From contig OY288262.1 of assembly GCA_958450325.1 (NCBI GenBank), positions 9,397,081 to 9,461,080 of the forward strand: a stretch of 64,000 nt of DNA, read 5' to 3'. Under the pieces are notes generated by a model that did no database searches, had not been told where the DNA came from, and was given only the letters and a program-made list of their open reading frames with translations. Source of the stretch: Agrostemma githago. Its lineage: Eukaryota > Streptophyta > Magnoliopsida > Caryophyllales > Caryophyllaceae. Made by a program: the position numbers and the translations under genes. This document shows positions 21,633-33,158 of the stretch, in pieces (the stretch's first letter is position 1; every line of letters starts with the position of its first letter).

Positions 21633-21943
21633 TGTTGTCAATTAAACAAACAATTTGCAGAAGAACTAATTTAGAGGAAGATTTTTGTGTTTGTTATTAT
21701 TGATAATGATGCTTGAAGCTACAACAGCTATATAAAGAAAAACGATTTCAACTGACTCCTACTTTTCCTGCTTCCTCTAACTGACTCCACTTATGACTCC
21801 ACTAAAACATGATCAACCATCATGCTCTACAAACTTGGATCTTGACTAAAACAATAACAATAACTGAATGATAAACTCCTAAGATTTAGTGACATCAACT
21901 AACTAACTGACTTTAACTGAATGTGTTGAATCACATTTCAACA
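21633..21943 (-). repeat. Copia 2 3' LTR
   Basis: TGTTGTCAATTAAAC...TTTCAACA; next to it on the internal side, minus-strand AAGGGGTGG (21944-21952) is the polypurine tract. Confidence 0.93.
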
Positions 21944-23171
21944 CCACCCCTTGATTCAAACATTCGGACTCCAATCCTCTCCATGAAGAATAGATCAGCA
22001 TTCCGCAAGTTTGTTCCACAGAACTTTAGCTCAACACTCCCATCACTTACTAAGTCTCTTATGAAGTGATGTTGAACATCTATGTGCTTGGTCCTAGAAT
22101 GGAATGCGGGATTTCTTGTCATTGCTATGCTTGACTTGTTATCACACCATAACTCTGTTGCACCTTTCTGCTCATATCCAAGATCAGTTAAGAGCTTTCT
22201 TAACCACACAGCCTGTCTAGCTGCTGCTCCTGCAGCTACATACTCTGCCTCAGAGGATGACAAGGCCACAGTCTCCTGTTTCTTTGAGCTCCAGGTTACT
22301 GCACCTGTTCCAAGACTGAACACTGACCCAGATGTACTCTTCCTATCATCAATGTTTCCTGCCCAGTCACTATCTGTGTAGCCCATAAGCTTGAACTCTT
22401 CTGACTTGGAGTACCAGATTCCATATTCTGATGTTCCAGCCACATATTTCAGAATCCTCCTTGCTGCACCTAGATGTTGCTTGCTTGGATCATGGAAATA
22501 TCTCGACACAACACTAACACAGTAAGATATGTCTGGTCTAGTGTGTGTTAGATAATTCAATCCACCAACTAAACTCCTGTATAACTTCTCATCAGCACTA
22601 GGAGTTCCATCATCTCTTTGGAGTTTGTCGTTGGTGTTCATTGGAGTAATAGCAGCAACATTACCATCCATGTTGAATTTCTTCAATAGATCTTGGGTGT
22701 ACTTTCTTTGATGCAAAAATATGCCATTGCTTCTCTGCTTAATCTCCAGACCTAGAAAGTACTGCAGCAGACCCAAATCTGTCATCTCAAATTCACTCAT
22801 CATTGCTTGTTTGAAGTTTTCCAGTAGTTTTGGAGATGAAATGAAGTAGATAATATCATCTACATACAGACAAACTACCAGAAATCCATGCCCTTCTTGC
22901 TTCTTGATGTATAGAGTGGGTTCATTCTCACTTCTCTTGAATCCATCTTTGGTGAAGAAGAGATCTATCTTGCTGTATCAGGCCCTTGGAGCCTGTTTCA
23001 GTCCATACAGTGCCTTTTTCAATCTATACACCTTCTGTACTTCCTTTTCTTTGATGAATCCTTGAGGTTGCTTCACATAAACCTCCTCTTGTAGCTCGCC
23101 ATTCAAGAATGCTGATTTAACATCAAATTGAAACACAGGAAAGCCAAATTGCGCAGCCAATGCAAGTATGA
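21944..23171 (-). pseudogene. Copia 2 reverse transcriptase (C-terminal part) and RNase H
   Basis: From 23171 the reverse transcriptase resumes after the Gypsy insertion: FDVKSAFLNGELQEEVY and YGLKQAPRA, then an in-frame stop at about 22977. The catalytic YVDD is encoded at about 22855-22866, and the MTDLGLLQYFLGLE block follows. RNase H motifs are TDSDWAGNIDDRKST, SSSEAEYVAAG and CDNKSSIAMT, then TKHIDVQHHFIRDLV. The last residues before the polypurine tract keep KFCGTN. Apart from the stop and a frame change near 22800-22980 the region is well preserved. Confidence 0.9.
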
Positions 23172-23176
23172 CTCTC

Positions 23177-23618
23177 TGTAACAGCCCTAAATTTTCGCAA
23201 CCCAAAATAATAAACCAAAACGGAAAACTCAAAGCTGTTACTCCACACTTAGCTTACCGAGCCAAGTGCAAGGAAAAGGATAAATAATAAATGAATAAAA
23301 ATAGAAATTTGATAACTAATAAAATGGAAACGTTGCAGCGGAAGTCATAAGTCTTACAAAATCCAAACGGTTTAAAACAATAGCAAACCAATAATAATAA
23401 ATCCAATAATAATATAAATAGTTTGGAGTCAAGTTAAATAATAAAAGTCCTTCCTCGCTCAGCATAACCCGATACCAGAATGCACCCATGCAGTAATCAA
23501 GTGTACCTATCAGCTGTACCCAAAACACAAATAGGTACAGGTTCCAGCGGGGGAACGACCCAAAACAAAAGGACGTCAGCAAAGCTGAGTAAAAATATAA
23601 TAATATAATAGATCGTGA

Positions 23619-23661
<43 letters not shown>

Positions 23662-25366
23662 TTAATAAACTGAAATCAGAATTAAAACTATCGTTTAAAT
23701 ATCAGAATACCATAAAAATAATGGTCAAAATAAAACCAACCAATATATATATATTTTTCGCAACCTGTGTGCTAAGGTTCTACCCTTGCACGGTCTAGAG
23801 GTAACCACCTGTGCTTAGCTAGACTCATAATAGTGCGCACCTCTCACATTTGGACAGCCAGTAGGATGAAACTGCCAAAGGAGAAAGTCTAACTCCCTAG
23901 CGAGTGAGGGTCGGACAATCCTCACTCAAAAATAGTTTCGGGACAAAGTCCCAGGAACGTCTTAGACGCACCTTAAAACCGTCTAGACCAACAGAACTCC
24001 CAGAGTCTGTTATAAGTTACTAAAATTTTTACCAAAATAGTATCAATATGTGAGTCGTGTCACAAAGTTCAATATCCAAACATTACGAGTATTATAGAAA
24101 TATTAACGATCGACAAAATAATTTACAAAACCGTTATAAAAATATATTTTGATCCGAACATGCTCTTTACTTAAAAGTGAAAAGGGTAAAACGTCCTTAC
24201 CTCTCAAGACAGACAAAACTCAGCTAGAATTACTTCAAGAATTCTCTCACCTCGAACCCACAAGCTACAAATAATATAAATAGTTCAATATTCTAGTAAA
24301 TATTAAAACGGTCTTAACTATATAGTACCCATCTATACTATCGAAACTGCTCACCCTCAAGACACTAACTATTCGCTCACTCGAAGATGTCAAAAGACAG
24401 TAAAATTCCGAGGCTAATCCGAATATGACTCGATTTGAACTACTCGACCAAAAGTCAGATACCTCGTTCGATAAATTAAATCCCAAGAAATCAAATGAAA
24501 TCAACTCTAACAAAATTAACCAATGCACACCCAATATAACGCATCCTCGTTACACCGTGACTAAAGTTCAAGAAGTCTGCATCATCACTGCATCATCATC
24601 AAAACACTAGCATCTTCTTTATTTATTTATTTTTTATTTTTTTTTCATTCTACACGTGCCTCCTTTTCAAATTGTTACAGTTCTATGCACAAATCTACTC
24701 CTTCATCATCATCAATCATCATCATCATCAAACCCAAACAAAAAAAACCGAAACTATATGTAACCCGCACAAAATTAGCGAACCTAACACCGAAACCCAA
24801 TTACACCATTCTTTCCGACACAAATCGACAATCAAGGACCATAAAATCACTCTCTAAGTATTATTTAAACAATATCCATAAGAATACTCACAAAACTCGA
24901 TTTACAGATTAAAAGAAGAGAACGAATAAAAGTCGGGACTTACAATTTGATGAAGAAGGTAAGGCGAGTTGGTGTTGAAAAGGATCAAAACCCAATCACA
25001 GCTCCGAATAGTTGATCGGAAATCGAAAATCGGGGAAGGAGTGTGCGGCAGAGAGGAGGAATAATTAACAGGGTGTGTGTGTGAAAGATTGAAGAATGAA
25101 TGGGAGTTACGGGTGGGGTTTTTAAATAGAGTTATTAGGTTTTTTTTTTTTTTTTTGTATTTGACCCAAATTTCAACCCGATACAAGGTCGGTTTATAAA
25201 ATAACGCTTCACTTTAAGAAAATCAAAACCGATTTATTATAAGACGAACCACAATACTTTAATTTTATAAAGAACTCGAAAATATTTTTCCAACTTGAAA
25301 ACCCGATTTAAATAATTTAGAAAATTAAAGCCTTATAATTTACTCGGAAAATAACGGGGTGTTACA
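23177..25366 (-). repeat. Tekay-type 3' LTR
   Basis: 2190 bp, includes an (AAT)n microsatellite at about 23617-23660 and a TCATCA repeat near 24705-24730; both differ in length from the other LTR. Confidence 0.93.
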
Positions 25367-25380
25367 GACTTCCCTCCTTA
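25367..25380 (-). promoter_or_regulatory. Polypurine tract of the Tekay-type element
   Basis: Minus-strand AAGGAGGGAAGTC immediately before the 3' LTR; the primer for plus-strand DNA synthesis. Confidence 0.8.
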
Positions 25381-25949
25381 AAACAAAACTTCGTCCTCGA
25401 AGTTTAAACTCCTCAAAATAAAGTCCCACATATCCCATATATATCCAAAATAAAATGTTTACTTCCTATCTCCAAATTCCGCCAAAACAACACAACCTCA
25501 AGATAACTTACATTTCTAAATTCTCCAAAAATCCAAAAGGGTCTAATTCCTCAATTCCAAAGTAACACAACTTCACTACCCTAATTCCACAAGGTAAGAT
25601 CCCTATTTCCACAAGATAGTACTAGAGTTGAATCCACAAAATTCTCACAATCCTCAAAAGGGTCACTTAGAAAGCTAAGAGCATGCCGGGTAAATAATAA
25701 TTAAATACTTTTTTCAAAGTTTTGAAATTTCACAAGTAAACCACCAATATAAATAAACAATTATTTCAAGAATTATCAAAACCAATATCAAATCATAACC
25801 AACAATAACCAATGGAAAAAACCAATCCAACAATAACCAACAACAACCAATAGGTTCATATTTGTAACCAACAAGCAATAATAACATGAAACCACACAAC
25901 AAGGTTAATCCAACAAAAATAAAGTAGTCATGCATATCTTCTATCCCCC
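25381..25949 (-). other. 3' untranslated region of the Tekay-type element
   Basis: Non-coding, with repeated AACCAA/CAATAACCAA words on the plus strand between 25730 and 25880. No additional gene seen. Confidence 0.6.
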
Positions 25950-27362
25950 TTAAAATAAAGCTTCGTCCACGAAGCAAGAAAATTTACCTTGGGCAAAAAG
26001 ATGAGGGTATTTCTCTTTCATGGCTGACTCAACTTCCCAAGTAGCCTCCTCCACATTGTTATTATTCCACAAAACTTTGACCATTCTTGTCTCAGTTCTA
26101 CGGGTTTTACGCACCTTACTATCCAAAATCTGAACAGGAGTCTCCTCGTAAGTCATGGTCTCATCAAGCTCAATAGTCTCCGGGTCTAACACATGTGATG
26201 GATCACTGATGTATTTTCTTAGCTGGGAAACGTGGAATACATTATGCACTCGTTCTAGATCAGCTGGTAAATCAAGTCGGTAAGCCACCTCGCCAATACG
26301 CTCCAAAATTTCATACGGACCAATAAACTTTGGGCTCAATTTGCCCTTCTTACCGAACCGCATTACTCCTTTAGTAGGCGAGACACGTAAAAGAACTTTG
26401 TCACCAATCTCAAATTCCACGTGCCTACGAGTCTTATCAGCATAGCTCTTCTGACGGTCTTGAGCTGTCTTCATCCTGTCCTGTATAACCCTAACACTCT
26501 CAACCATTTCAGTGATCATCTGAGGCCCTAGAATCACATGCTCACTAATATCACCCCAACATACCGGACTTCTACACTTGCGTCCGTACAATGCCTCAAA
26601 TGGTGCCATCTGAATTGTAGCCTGATAACTGTTATTATAAGAGAACTCAATCAGATCTAACTTATCCTCCCAGCCTCCCTGAAATTGCAAGATACAAGCT
26701 CGTAACATGCCCTCAAGTATTTGATTTGTTCTTTCAGTTTGACCGTCGGTAGCTGGATGAAATGCTGTGCTCATATTAAGTTTGGTTCCTAAAGCTGTCT
26801 GAAGTTTCTCCCAAAATATTGAAACAAATCTGGCATCCCTATCTGACACAATATCCTTAGGAACTCCATGAAGTCTTACCACATGATGTACATAAGCATC
26901 AGCAAGCTGCTTCTTCTTCCAAGTATCTTTCATCGGAATAAAATGTGCACACTTAGTCAGCCTATCAATTATCACCCAAATCATGTTATTACCTTTCTAT
27001 GACCTTGCCAAACTAGCTACAAAATCCATGGAGATTGAACTCCACTTCCACTCGGGAACTTCTAAAGGTTGCAACTTCCCCTGGGGTCTCCTGTGTTCAC
27101 TCTTAACCTTCTGACATATCAAGCATCGAGACACAAAATCTGCAATATGTTTCTTCATACCGGACCACCAAAATGCTATTTTCAAGTCTGCGTACATTTT
27201 ATCACCCCCGGGGTGAACATAATACGGTGTTGCATGTGCCTCAGTCATTATTCTTTCCTTTATCTCCCGGTTGTGAGGCACACAAACTCTATCATGAACC
27301 TTAATCAATCCACTCTCGTCGCGCCAGAACAAAGTAGGCTCATTCACTAAGTTATCCTGCAA
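25950..27362 (-). pseudogene. Tekay-type integrase with chromodomain-like C-terminus
   Basis: The zinc-binding H2C2 region (H in EAHATPYYVHPGG, C in RCLICQKVK) is followed by the catalytic core: first Asp in SISMDFVASL, second in VSDRDARFVS, Glu in DGQTERTNQ. An in-frame TAG interrupts it at about 26994, between the first Asp and IWVIIDRLTKCAHF. The GPF-like region (KFIGPYEILERIGEVAYRL) follows. The C-terminus (VQILDSKVRKTR, VKVLWNNNNVEEATWE) matches the degenerate chromodomain of Tekay/Del elements, thought to steer insertion to heterochromatin. Frame ends with TAA at 25950. A TAG at about 27375 separates it from the RT frame. Confidence 0.92.
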
Positions 27363-27377
27363 ATACTTATCACCAAC

Positions 27378-29432
27378 CTACAATTCTCTAATCTCCCCTA
27401 TCAAATCACTCTCGACAGATAACACATTAGACGGGGTTCCAAGCTTCGCCATTTGGATAGCAAAGTTCACAAATTCTTCCCGTAGCTTATCACGGTTCAT
27501 CACTAACTGTATCGTATGGAGAGATTTTCTACTTAAGGCATCGGCCACCACATTAGCCTTTCCTTCATGATACTGAATCTCGACCTCGTAGTCCTTAATC
27601 AACTCTAACCACCTCCTCTGTCTCATATTAAGCTCCTTTTGAGTGAATATATATTTTAAGCTTTTGTGATCAGAGAAAACCTTAAAGGGTACACCAAATA
27701 AATAATGTCTCCAAATCTTCAAGGCAAAGACTACGGCTGCTAATTCTAAATCATGAGTGGGATAATTTTCTTCATAAGGTTTCAACTGCCTAGAAGCATA
27801 GGCAATAACTCTCCTATTCTGCATAAGAACACAACCTAACCCATTCTTAGATGCATCAGTATAAACTTCATAAGCTTCATTCCCATCCGGTAAGGCTAAC
27901 ACCGGAGCAGTGGTCAACTTCTCCTTCAAAATCTGAAATGATTCCTCACATCCCTCATCCCAATGAAATTTTGTGGCTTTCCTCATCAGTGTAGTCATTG
28001 GTCTAGCTGTTTTAGAAAAATCTTTCACAAATCTCCTATAGTAACCAGCTAAACCCAAAAAGCTACGAATTTCAGTCACAGACTTCGGTCTAGGCCACTC
28101 CTTAACAGCTTTAATCTTAGCAGGATCGACTGATACCCCATCCTTAGATATAATATGCCCCAGAAAAGCTACTTGATCCAACCAAAACTCACATTTCGAA
28201 AATTTTTCATACATCTGTTTTTCTCTCAGAATCCCTAATACAATACGTAAATGTTCCTCATGCTCATCTTCACTCCTCGAATAAATCAGTATATCATCAA
28301 TGAACACCACAACAAATTTATCTAGGTAAGTCCTAAAAGTTCGGTTCATCAAATCCATAAACACAGCAGGTGCATTAGTCAACCCAAAAGGCATCACAGT
28401 AAACTCATAATGGCCATATCTAGTGGAAAATGCAGTCTTAGGTACATTCTCAGGTGCTATTTTCAATTGATGGTACCCAGATCGCAAGTCTATTTTAGAG
28501 AAAACAGAAGCTCCCTTCAACTGGTCAAACAAATCATCAATCCTAGGTAAAGGATACCTATTCTTGATAGTAACTTGGTTCAATTCCCGATAATCAATAC
28601 ACAACCTCAAAGTTCCATCCTTCTTCTTCACAAATAAAACAGGGGCACCCCAAGGCGACACACTAGGCCTAATATACCCTTTCTCCATCAATTCATCTAA
28701 TTGTTTCTTAAGCTCTTGCATTTCTAATGGTGCCATTCGGTAAGGTGATTTAGCAATTGGACCCGTCCCTGGCACTAGGTCGATTTTAAACTCAACTTCT
28801 CTAGCTGGCGGCATTCCAGGTATTTCCTCAGGAAACACATCAACAAACTCACTCACTACTGGAACTTCACTCAAGTCAAGATATTCCACCCTCAAATCTT
28901 TTACATGACACAAAATCAACTCAGCTCCCCTAGATAAATGCTTTTTCACTTTCATAGCAGAAATAAGTTTCACTCTAGGACCCCTTACATGACCCCTATA
29001 AGATACTCTCACATTTTTAGGCCCTCTCAAGGAAACTTTACTCTGTGCACAATCAATATTAGCCCCGTGAGACCCGAGCCAATCCATCCCCAAAATCACA
29101 TCAAAGTGAGGTAACGGAAATTCTATCAGGTTTGCCTTAAAATCATGATCACCAATAAACACATACACATCCTTAAAAATTCTTTTACAGTTCACTAAGT
29201 CCCTAGATGGCATAGCAAAATCATAATCCACAATTTCACTAGATTCAACATTCATTTTATCCACAAACTTAGTTGAAATGAAAGAGTGAGATGCACCAGA
29301 ATCAAACAGAACATGAGCTGAAATAGAATTCACAAGAAAGTTACCCGAAACGATGTCTGTATTTTCTGCTTCTTCTCTATTCATGACATAGAGCTTCCCA
29401 GTGGGCTTCTTAGTACTCTGTGTCCCATTCAC
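27378..29432 (-). CDS. Tekay-type protease, reverse transcriptase and RNase H
   Basis: Continuous open frame of 684 codons. The aspartic protease active site is FDSGASHSF (about residue 43). Reverse transcriptase spans roughly residues 230-420: YRMAPLEMQELKKQLDEL, SPWGAPVLFVKKKDGT, FSKIDLRSGYHQLK, MPFGLTNAPAVF and the catalytic FIDDILIYS. RNase H follows with VYTDASKNGLGCVL, Glu in HDLELAAVVFALK, and SDHKSLKYIF. All catalytic residues appear intact. In the family this is one polyprotein with gag and integrase; here TAG stops flank it on both sides in the same frame, so it could be translated only by readthrough or internal starts. Such proteins copy RNA into DNA in virus-like particles. Confidence 0.93.
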   Translation of the reverse strand: MNGTQSTKKPTGKLYVMNREEAENTDIVSGNFLVNSISAHVLFDSGASHSFISTKFVDKMNVESSEIVDYDFAMPSRDLVNCKRIFKDVYVFIGDHDFKANLIEFPLPHFDVILGMDWLGSHGANIDCAQSKVSLRGPKNVRVSYRGHVRGPRVKLISAMKVKKHLSRGAELILCHVKDLRVEYLDLSEVPVVSEFVDVFPEEIPGMPPAREVEFKIDLVPGTGPIAKSPYRMAPLEMQELKKQLDELMEKGYIRPSVSPWGAPVLFVKKKDGTLRLCIDYRELNQVTIKNRYPLPRIDDLFDQLKGASVFSKIDLRSGYHQLKIAPENVPKTAFSTRYGHYEFTVMPFGLTNAPAVFMDLMNRTFRTYLDKFVVVFIDDILIYSRSEDEHEEHLRIVLGILREKQMYEKFSKCEFWLDQVAFLGHIISKDGVSVDPAKIKAVKEWPRPKSVTEIRSFLGLAGYYRRFVKDFSKTARPMTTLMRKATKFHWDEGCEESFQILKEKLTTAPVLALPDGNEAYEVYTDASKNGLGCVLMQNRRVIAYASRQLKPYEENYPTHDLELAAVVFALKIWRHYLFGVPFKVFSDHKSLKYIFTQKELNMRQRRWLELIKDYEVEIQYHEGKANVVADALSRKSLHTIQLVMNRDKLREEFVNFAIQMAKLGTPSNVLSVESDLIGEIREL

Positions 29433-29468
29433 TTGCCCTGCGGGCTTACTAGCTGATGTAGTGTTGCC

Positions 29469-30650
29469 CTAAGTCGGAGCTGGGTTCTTATAAGTGTTGT
29501 TAGATGCAGACCCACCATAACTCTGAGTTCTTCCCTGACCCTGAAATCGATTACCCTGATTCACACTCACCCTAGCAGATGGTGCACTACGGGGTCTTCC
29601 TGCCTTCTTATTAGTACATTCAAACTCACGGTGTCCCAATTTTCCACACCAGTGGCATGTCACTCTATTTCCCTGACAATCAACTCCTGGGTGATCTCCT
29701 TTACATATCTTGCAGTAATAGTGTCTGGTAAAAACTTGCCCTGTCCCCTGACTCTTACCATTCCCGTTATTCCATTCTTCTTTCACATTCCCGCCAAAAG
29801 ATCGAGACTTATTCTGAGGGTTGTTATTATTATGGAAATTTCCTCCCTTAGCTGCGGTGTCAGATTGACTCCCCTGATACTCCCTCTTTTTGGTCACACT
29901 AGATCCCAACTCAACCTCCATTTTCTGGTTACTTCTCTCAATGTTCACAGCTCTAGCATAAATATCCCTCAATGAAGTGAAGGTCTCCCCAGCAAACCTA
30001 CCCTTAATCTTCCAATTTAACTTGTCCTCAAACCTTGCCGCTTTAGTTCGCTCAGTCGGCACCAACTCCATAGCGAATCTGCTGAGTTCAATGAATTTGT
30101 TATAAAAATCCTTCACACTCATCTCATCTGTCTGCTTTAGATCCCCAAATTCAGCCAGTTTCTGGTTCTTCACATGATCGGGGAAAAATTCTTCCTCAAG
30201 TAGGTCTTTAAGGTCATCCCAGTCTTTATCATGAAGTACAACGGTACCATTAGCATTTCTCACCCTCTTAGGTTTCATGAAATCATCTTTCACAGTCTGC
30301 CACCAGATATCTGCTTCCTCCTTCAGGTAGAAAACAGCGATCCTAGCCTAAAACTCATGTGGGCACCCAACAACCAAGAAGATTTTCTCCATCTCCCTAA
30401 TCCAGTTATCTAGCTCAGTAGGATCCCCTTTCCCAGTAAAAGATGGCGGCCTCTTCTTCTGTACCGCTTCAGACTTCCCAGCAACAGTAGGTGTAGGATC
30501 GTTTTCATTCTCAACCCTCTCATTCATATTCCGCGCAACCGTAGTCATTTGTTGCACAGCTTCGACAAGAACTGTGTTTTGAGCTATAAGTTGCGTCACC
30601 ATAGCAGCCATATCATTATTGTTGTTTTCATTTTCCCTTCGTGCAGGCAT
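29469..30650 (-). pseudogene. Tekay-type gag with two zinc knuckles
   Basis: Starts MPARRENENNNND at 30650. The gag core is split by one in-frame TAG at 30348-30350, after RPPSFTGKGDPTELDNW and FLVVGCPHEF. The same frame continues with EEADIWW and DWDDLKDLLEEEFFPDH. The C-terminal third has two CX2CX4HX4C zinc knuckles (CKICKGDHPGVDC and CHWCGKLGHREFEC), which bind element RNA. A further TAG at 29469 separates gag from the protease frame; in this lineage gag and pol are normally fused. Confidence 0.92.
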
Positions 30651-30939
30651 TGGTTACTATATATATGAACAAGGTTCTATTAAGTACAAGCATAAGATCG
30701 TTCTATCACAAATAATATCACAATTTATAACATAAGTAGCATTCACAGTTCAAATAAGAGTAATAGCACAAAATATTATCATATATATACGAATATGAAT
30801 ATGTACATCATGCGTATGCAATGCACCCAAACCACCCAACACTCTGTTTTTTTTTTTTTAAAAAAAGTAAAAGTTTTTTTTATTTTTTATTTTTTTTTAA
30901 ACCATTTCAAATTTTGCAAAACATTTTGGAAAACCTATT

Positions 30940-30951
30940 GCTCTGATACCA
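30940..30951 (-). promoter_or_regulatory. Primer-binding site of the Tekay-type element
   Basis: Minus-strand TGGTATCAGAGC two bases inside the 5' LTR end; initiator Met tRNA type. Confidence 0.92.
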
Positions 30952-30953
30952 AC

Positions 30954-31395
30954 TGTAACAGCCCTAAATTTTCGCAACCCAAAATAATAAACCAAAACGG
31001 AAAACTCAAAGCTGTTACTCCACACTTAGCTTACCGAGCCAAGTGCAAGGAAAAGGATAAATAATAAATGAATAAAAATAGAAATTTGATAACTAATAAA
31101 ATGGAAACGTTGCAGCGGAAGTCATTAGTCTTACAAAATCCAAACGGTTTAAAACAATAGCAAACCAATAATAATAAATCCAATAATAATATAAATAGTT
31201 TGGAGTCAAGTTAAATAATAAAAGTCCTTCCTCGCTCAGCATAACCCGATACCAGAATGCACCCATGCAGTAATCAAGTGTACCTATCAGCTGTACCCAA
31301 AACACAAATAGGTACAGGTTCCAGCGGGGGAACGACCCAAAACAAAAGGACGTCAGCAAAGCTGAGTAAAAATATAATAATATGATAAATCGTGA

Positions 31396-31438
<43 letters not shown>

Positions 31439-33153
31439 TTAATAAACTGAAATCAGAATTAAAAATATCGTTTAAATATCAGAATACCATAAAAATAATG
31501 GTCAAAATAAAACCAACAAATATATATATATTTTTCGCAACCTGTGTGCTAAGGTTCTACCCTTGCACGGTCTAGAGGTAACCACCTGTGCTTAGCTAGA
31601 CTCATAATAGTGCGCACCTCTCACATTTGGACAGCCAGTAGGATGAAACTGCCAAAGGAGAAAGTCTAACTCCCTAGCGAGTGAGGGCCGGACAATCCTC
31701 ACTCAAAAATAGTTTCGGGACAAAGTCCCAGGAACGTCTTAGACACACCTTAAAACCGTCTAGACCAACAGAACTCCCAGAGTCTGTTATAAGTTACTAA
31801 ATATTTTACCAAAATAGTATCAATATGTGAGTCGTGTCACAAAGTTCAATATCCAAACATTACGAGTATTATAGAAATATTAACGATCGACAAAATAATT
31901 TACAAAACCGTTATAAAAATATATTTTGATCCGAACATGCTCTTTACTTAAAAGTGAAAAGGGTAAAACGTCTTTACCTCTCAAGACGGACAAAACTCAG
32001 CTAGAATTACTTCAAGAATTCTCTCTCCTCGAACCCACAAGCTACAAATAATATAAATAGTGCAATATTCTAGTAAATATTAAAACGGTCTAAACTATAT
32101 AGTACCCATCTATACTATCGAAACTGCTCACCCTCAAGACACTAACTATTCGCTCACTCGAAGATGTCAAAAGACAGTAAAATCCCGAGGCTAATCCGAA
32201 TATGACTCGATTTGAACTACTCGACCAAAAGTCAGATATCTCGTTCGATAAATTAAATCCCAAGAAATCAAATGAAATCAACTCTAACAAAATTAACCAA
32301 TGCACACCCAATATAATGCATCCTCGTTACACCGTGACTAAAGTTCAAGAAGTCTGCATCATCACTGCATCATCATCAAAACACCAGCATCTTCTTTATT
32401 TATTTATTTTTTATTTTTTTTCATTCTACACGTGCCTCTTTTTCAAATTGTTACAGTCCTATGCACAAATCTACTCCTCCATCATCATCAATCATCATCA
32501 TCATCATCATCATCAAACCCAAACAAAAAAAACCGAAACTATATGTAACCCGCACAAAATTAGCGAACCCAACACCGAAACCCAATTACACCATTCTTTC
32601 TGACACAAATCGACAATTAAGGACCATAAAATCACTCTCTAAGTATTATTTAAACAATATCCATAAGAATACTCATAAAACTCGATTTACAGATTAAAAG
32701 AAGAGAACGAATAAAAGTCGGGACTTACAATTTGATGAAGAAGGTAAGGCGAGTTGGTGTTGAAAAGGATCAAAACCCAATCACAGCTCCGAATAGTTGA
32801 TCGGAAATCGAAAATCGGGGAAGGAGTGTGCGGCAGAGAGGAGGAATAATTAACAGGGTGTGTGTGTGAAAGATTGAAGAATGAATGGGAGTTACGGGTG
32901 GGGTTTTTAAATAGAGTTATTAGGTTTTTTTTTTTTTTTTTTTGTATTTGACCCAAATTTCAACCCGATACAAGGTCGGTTTATAAAATAACGCTTCACT
33001 TTAAGAAAATCAAAACCGATTTATTATAAGACGCACCACAATACTTTAATTTTATAAAGAACTCGAAAATATTTTTCCAACTTGAAAACCCGATTTAAAT
33101 AATTTAGAAAATTAAAGCCTTATAATTTACTCGGAAAATAACGGGGTGTTACA
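30954..33153 (-). repeat. Tekay-type 5' LTR
   Basis: 2200 bp, same sequence as 23177-25366 with about two dozen substitutions and small microsatellite length changes. Confidence 0.93.
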
Positions 33154-33158
33154 CTCTC

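Larger units (their letters stand above)
23177..33153 (-). mobile_element. Tekay/Del-type chromovirus (Ty3/Gypsy) inserted in Copia 2
   Basis: About 10 kb element. LTRs of 2190 bp (23177-25366) and 2200 bp (30954-33153), TGTAACAGCCC...GGGGTGTTACA, show about 1% divergence by eye. Perfect 5-bp duplication CTCTC (23172-23176 and 33154-33158). Oriented minus. Primer-binding site TGGTATCAGAGC at 30940-30951; polypurine tract AAGGAGGGAAGTC next to the left LTR. One gag-pol frame of 1567 codons is interrupted only by four in-frame TAG stops. Domain order protease, RT, RNase H, integrase, plus a chromodomain-like C-terminus, place it in the Tekay/Del chromovirus lineage. Confidence 0.95.
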
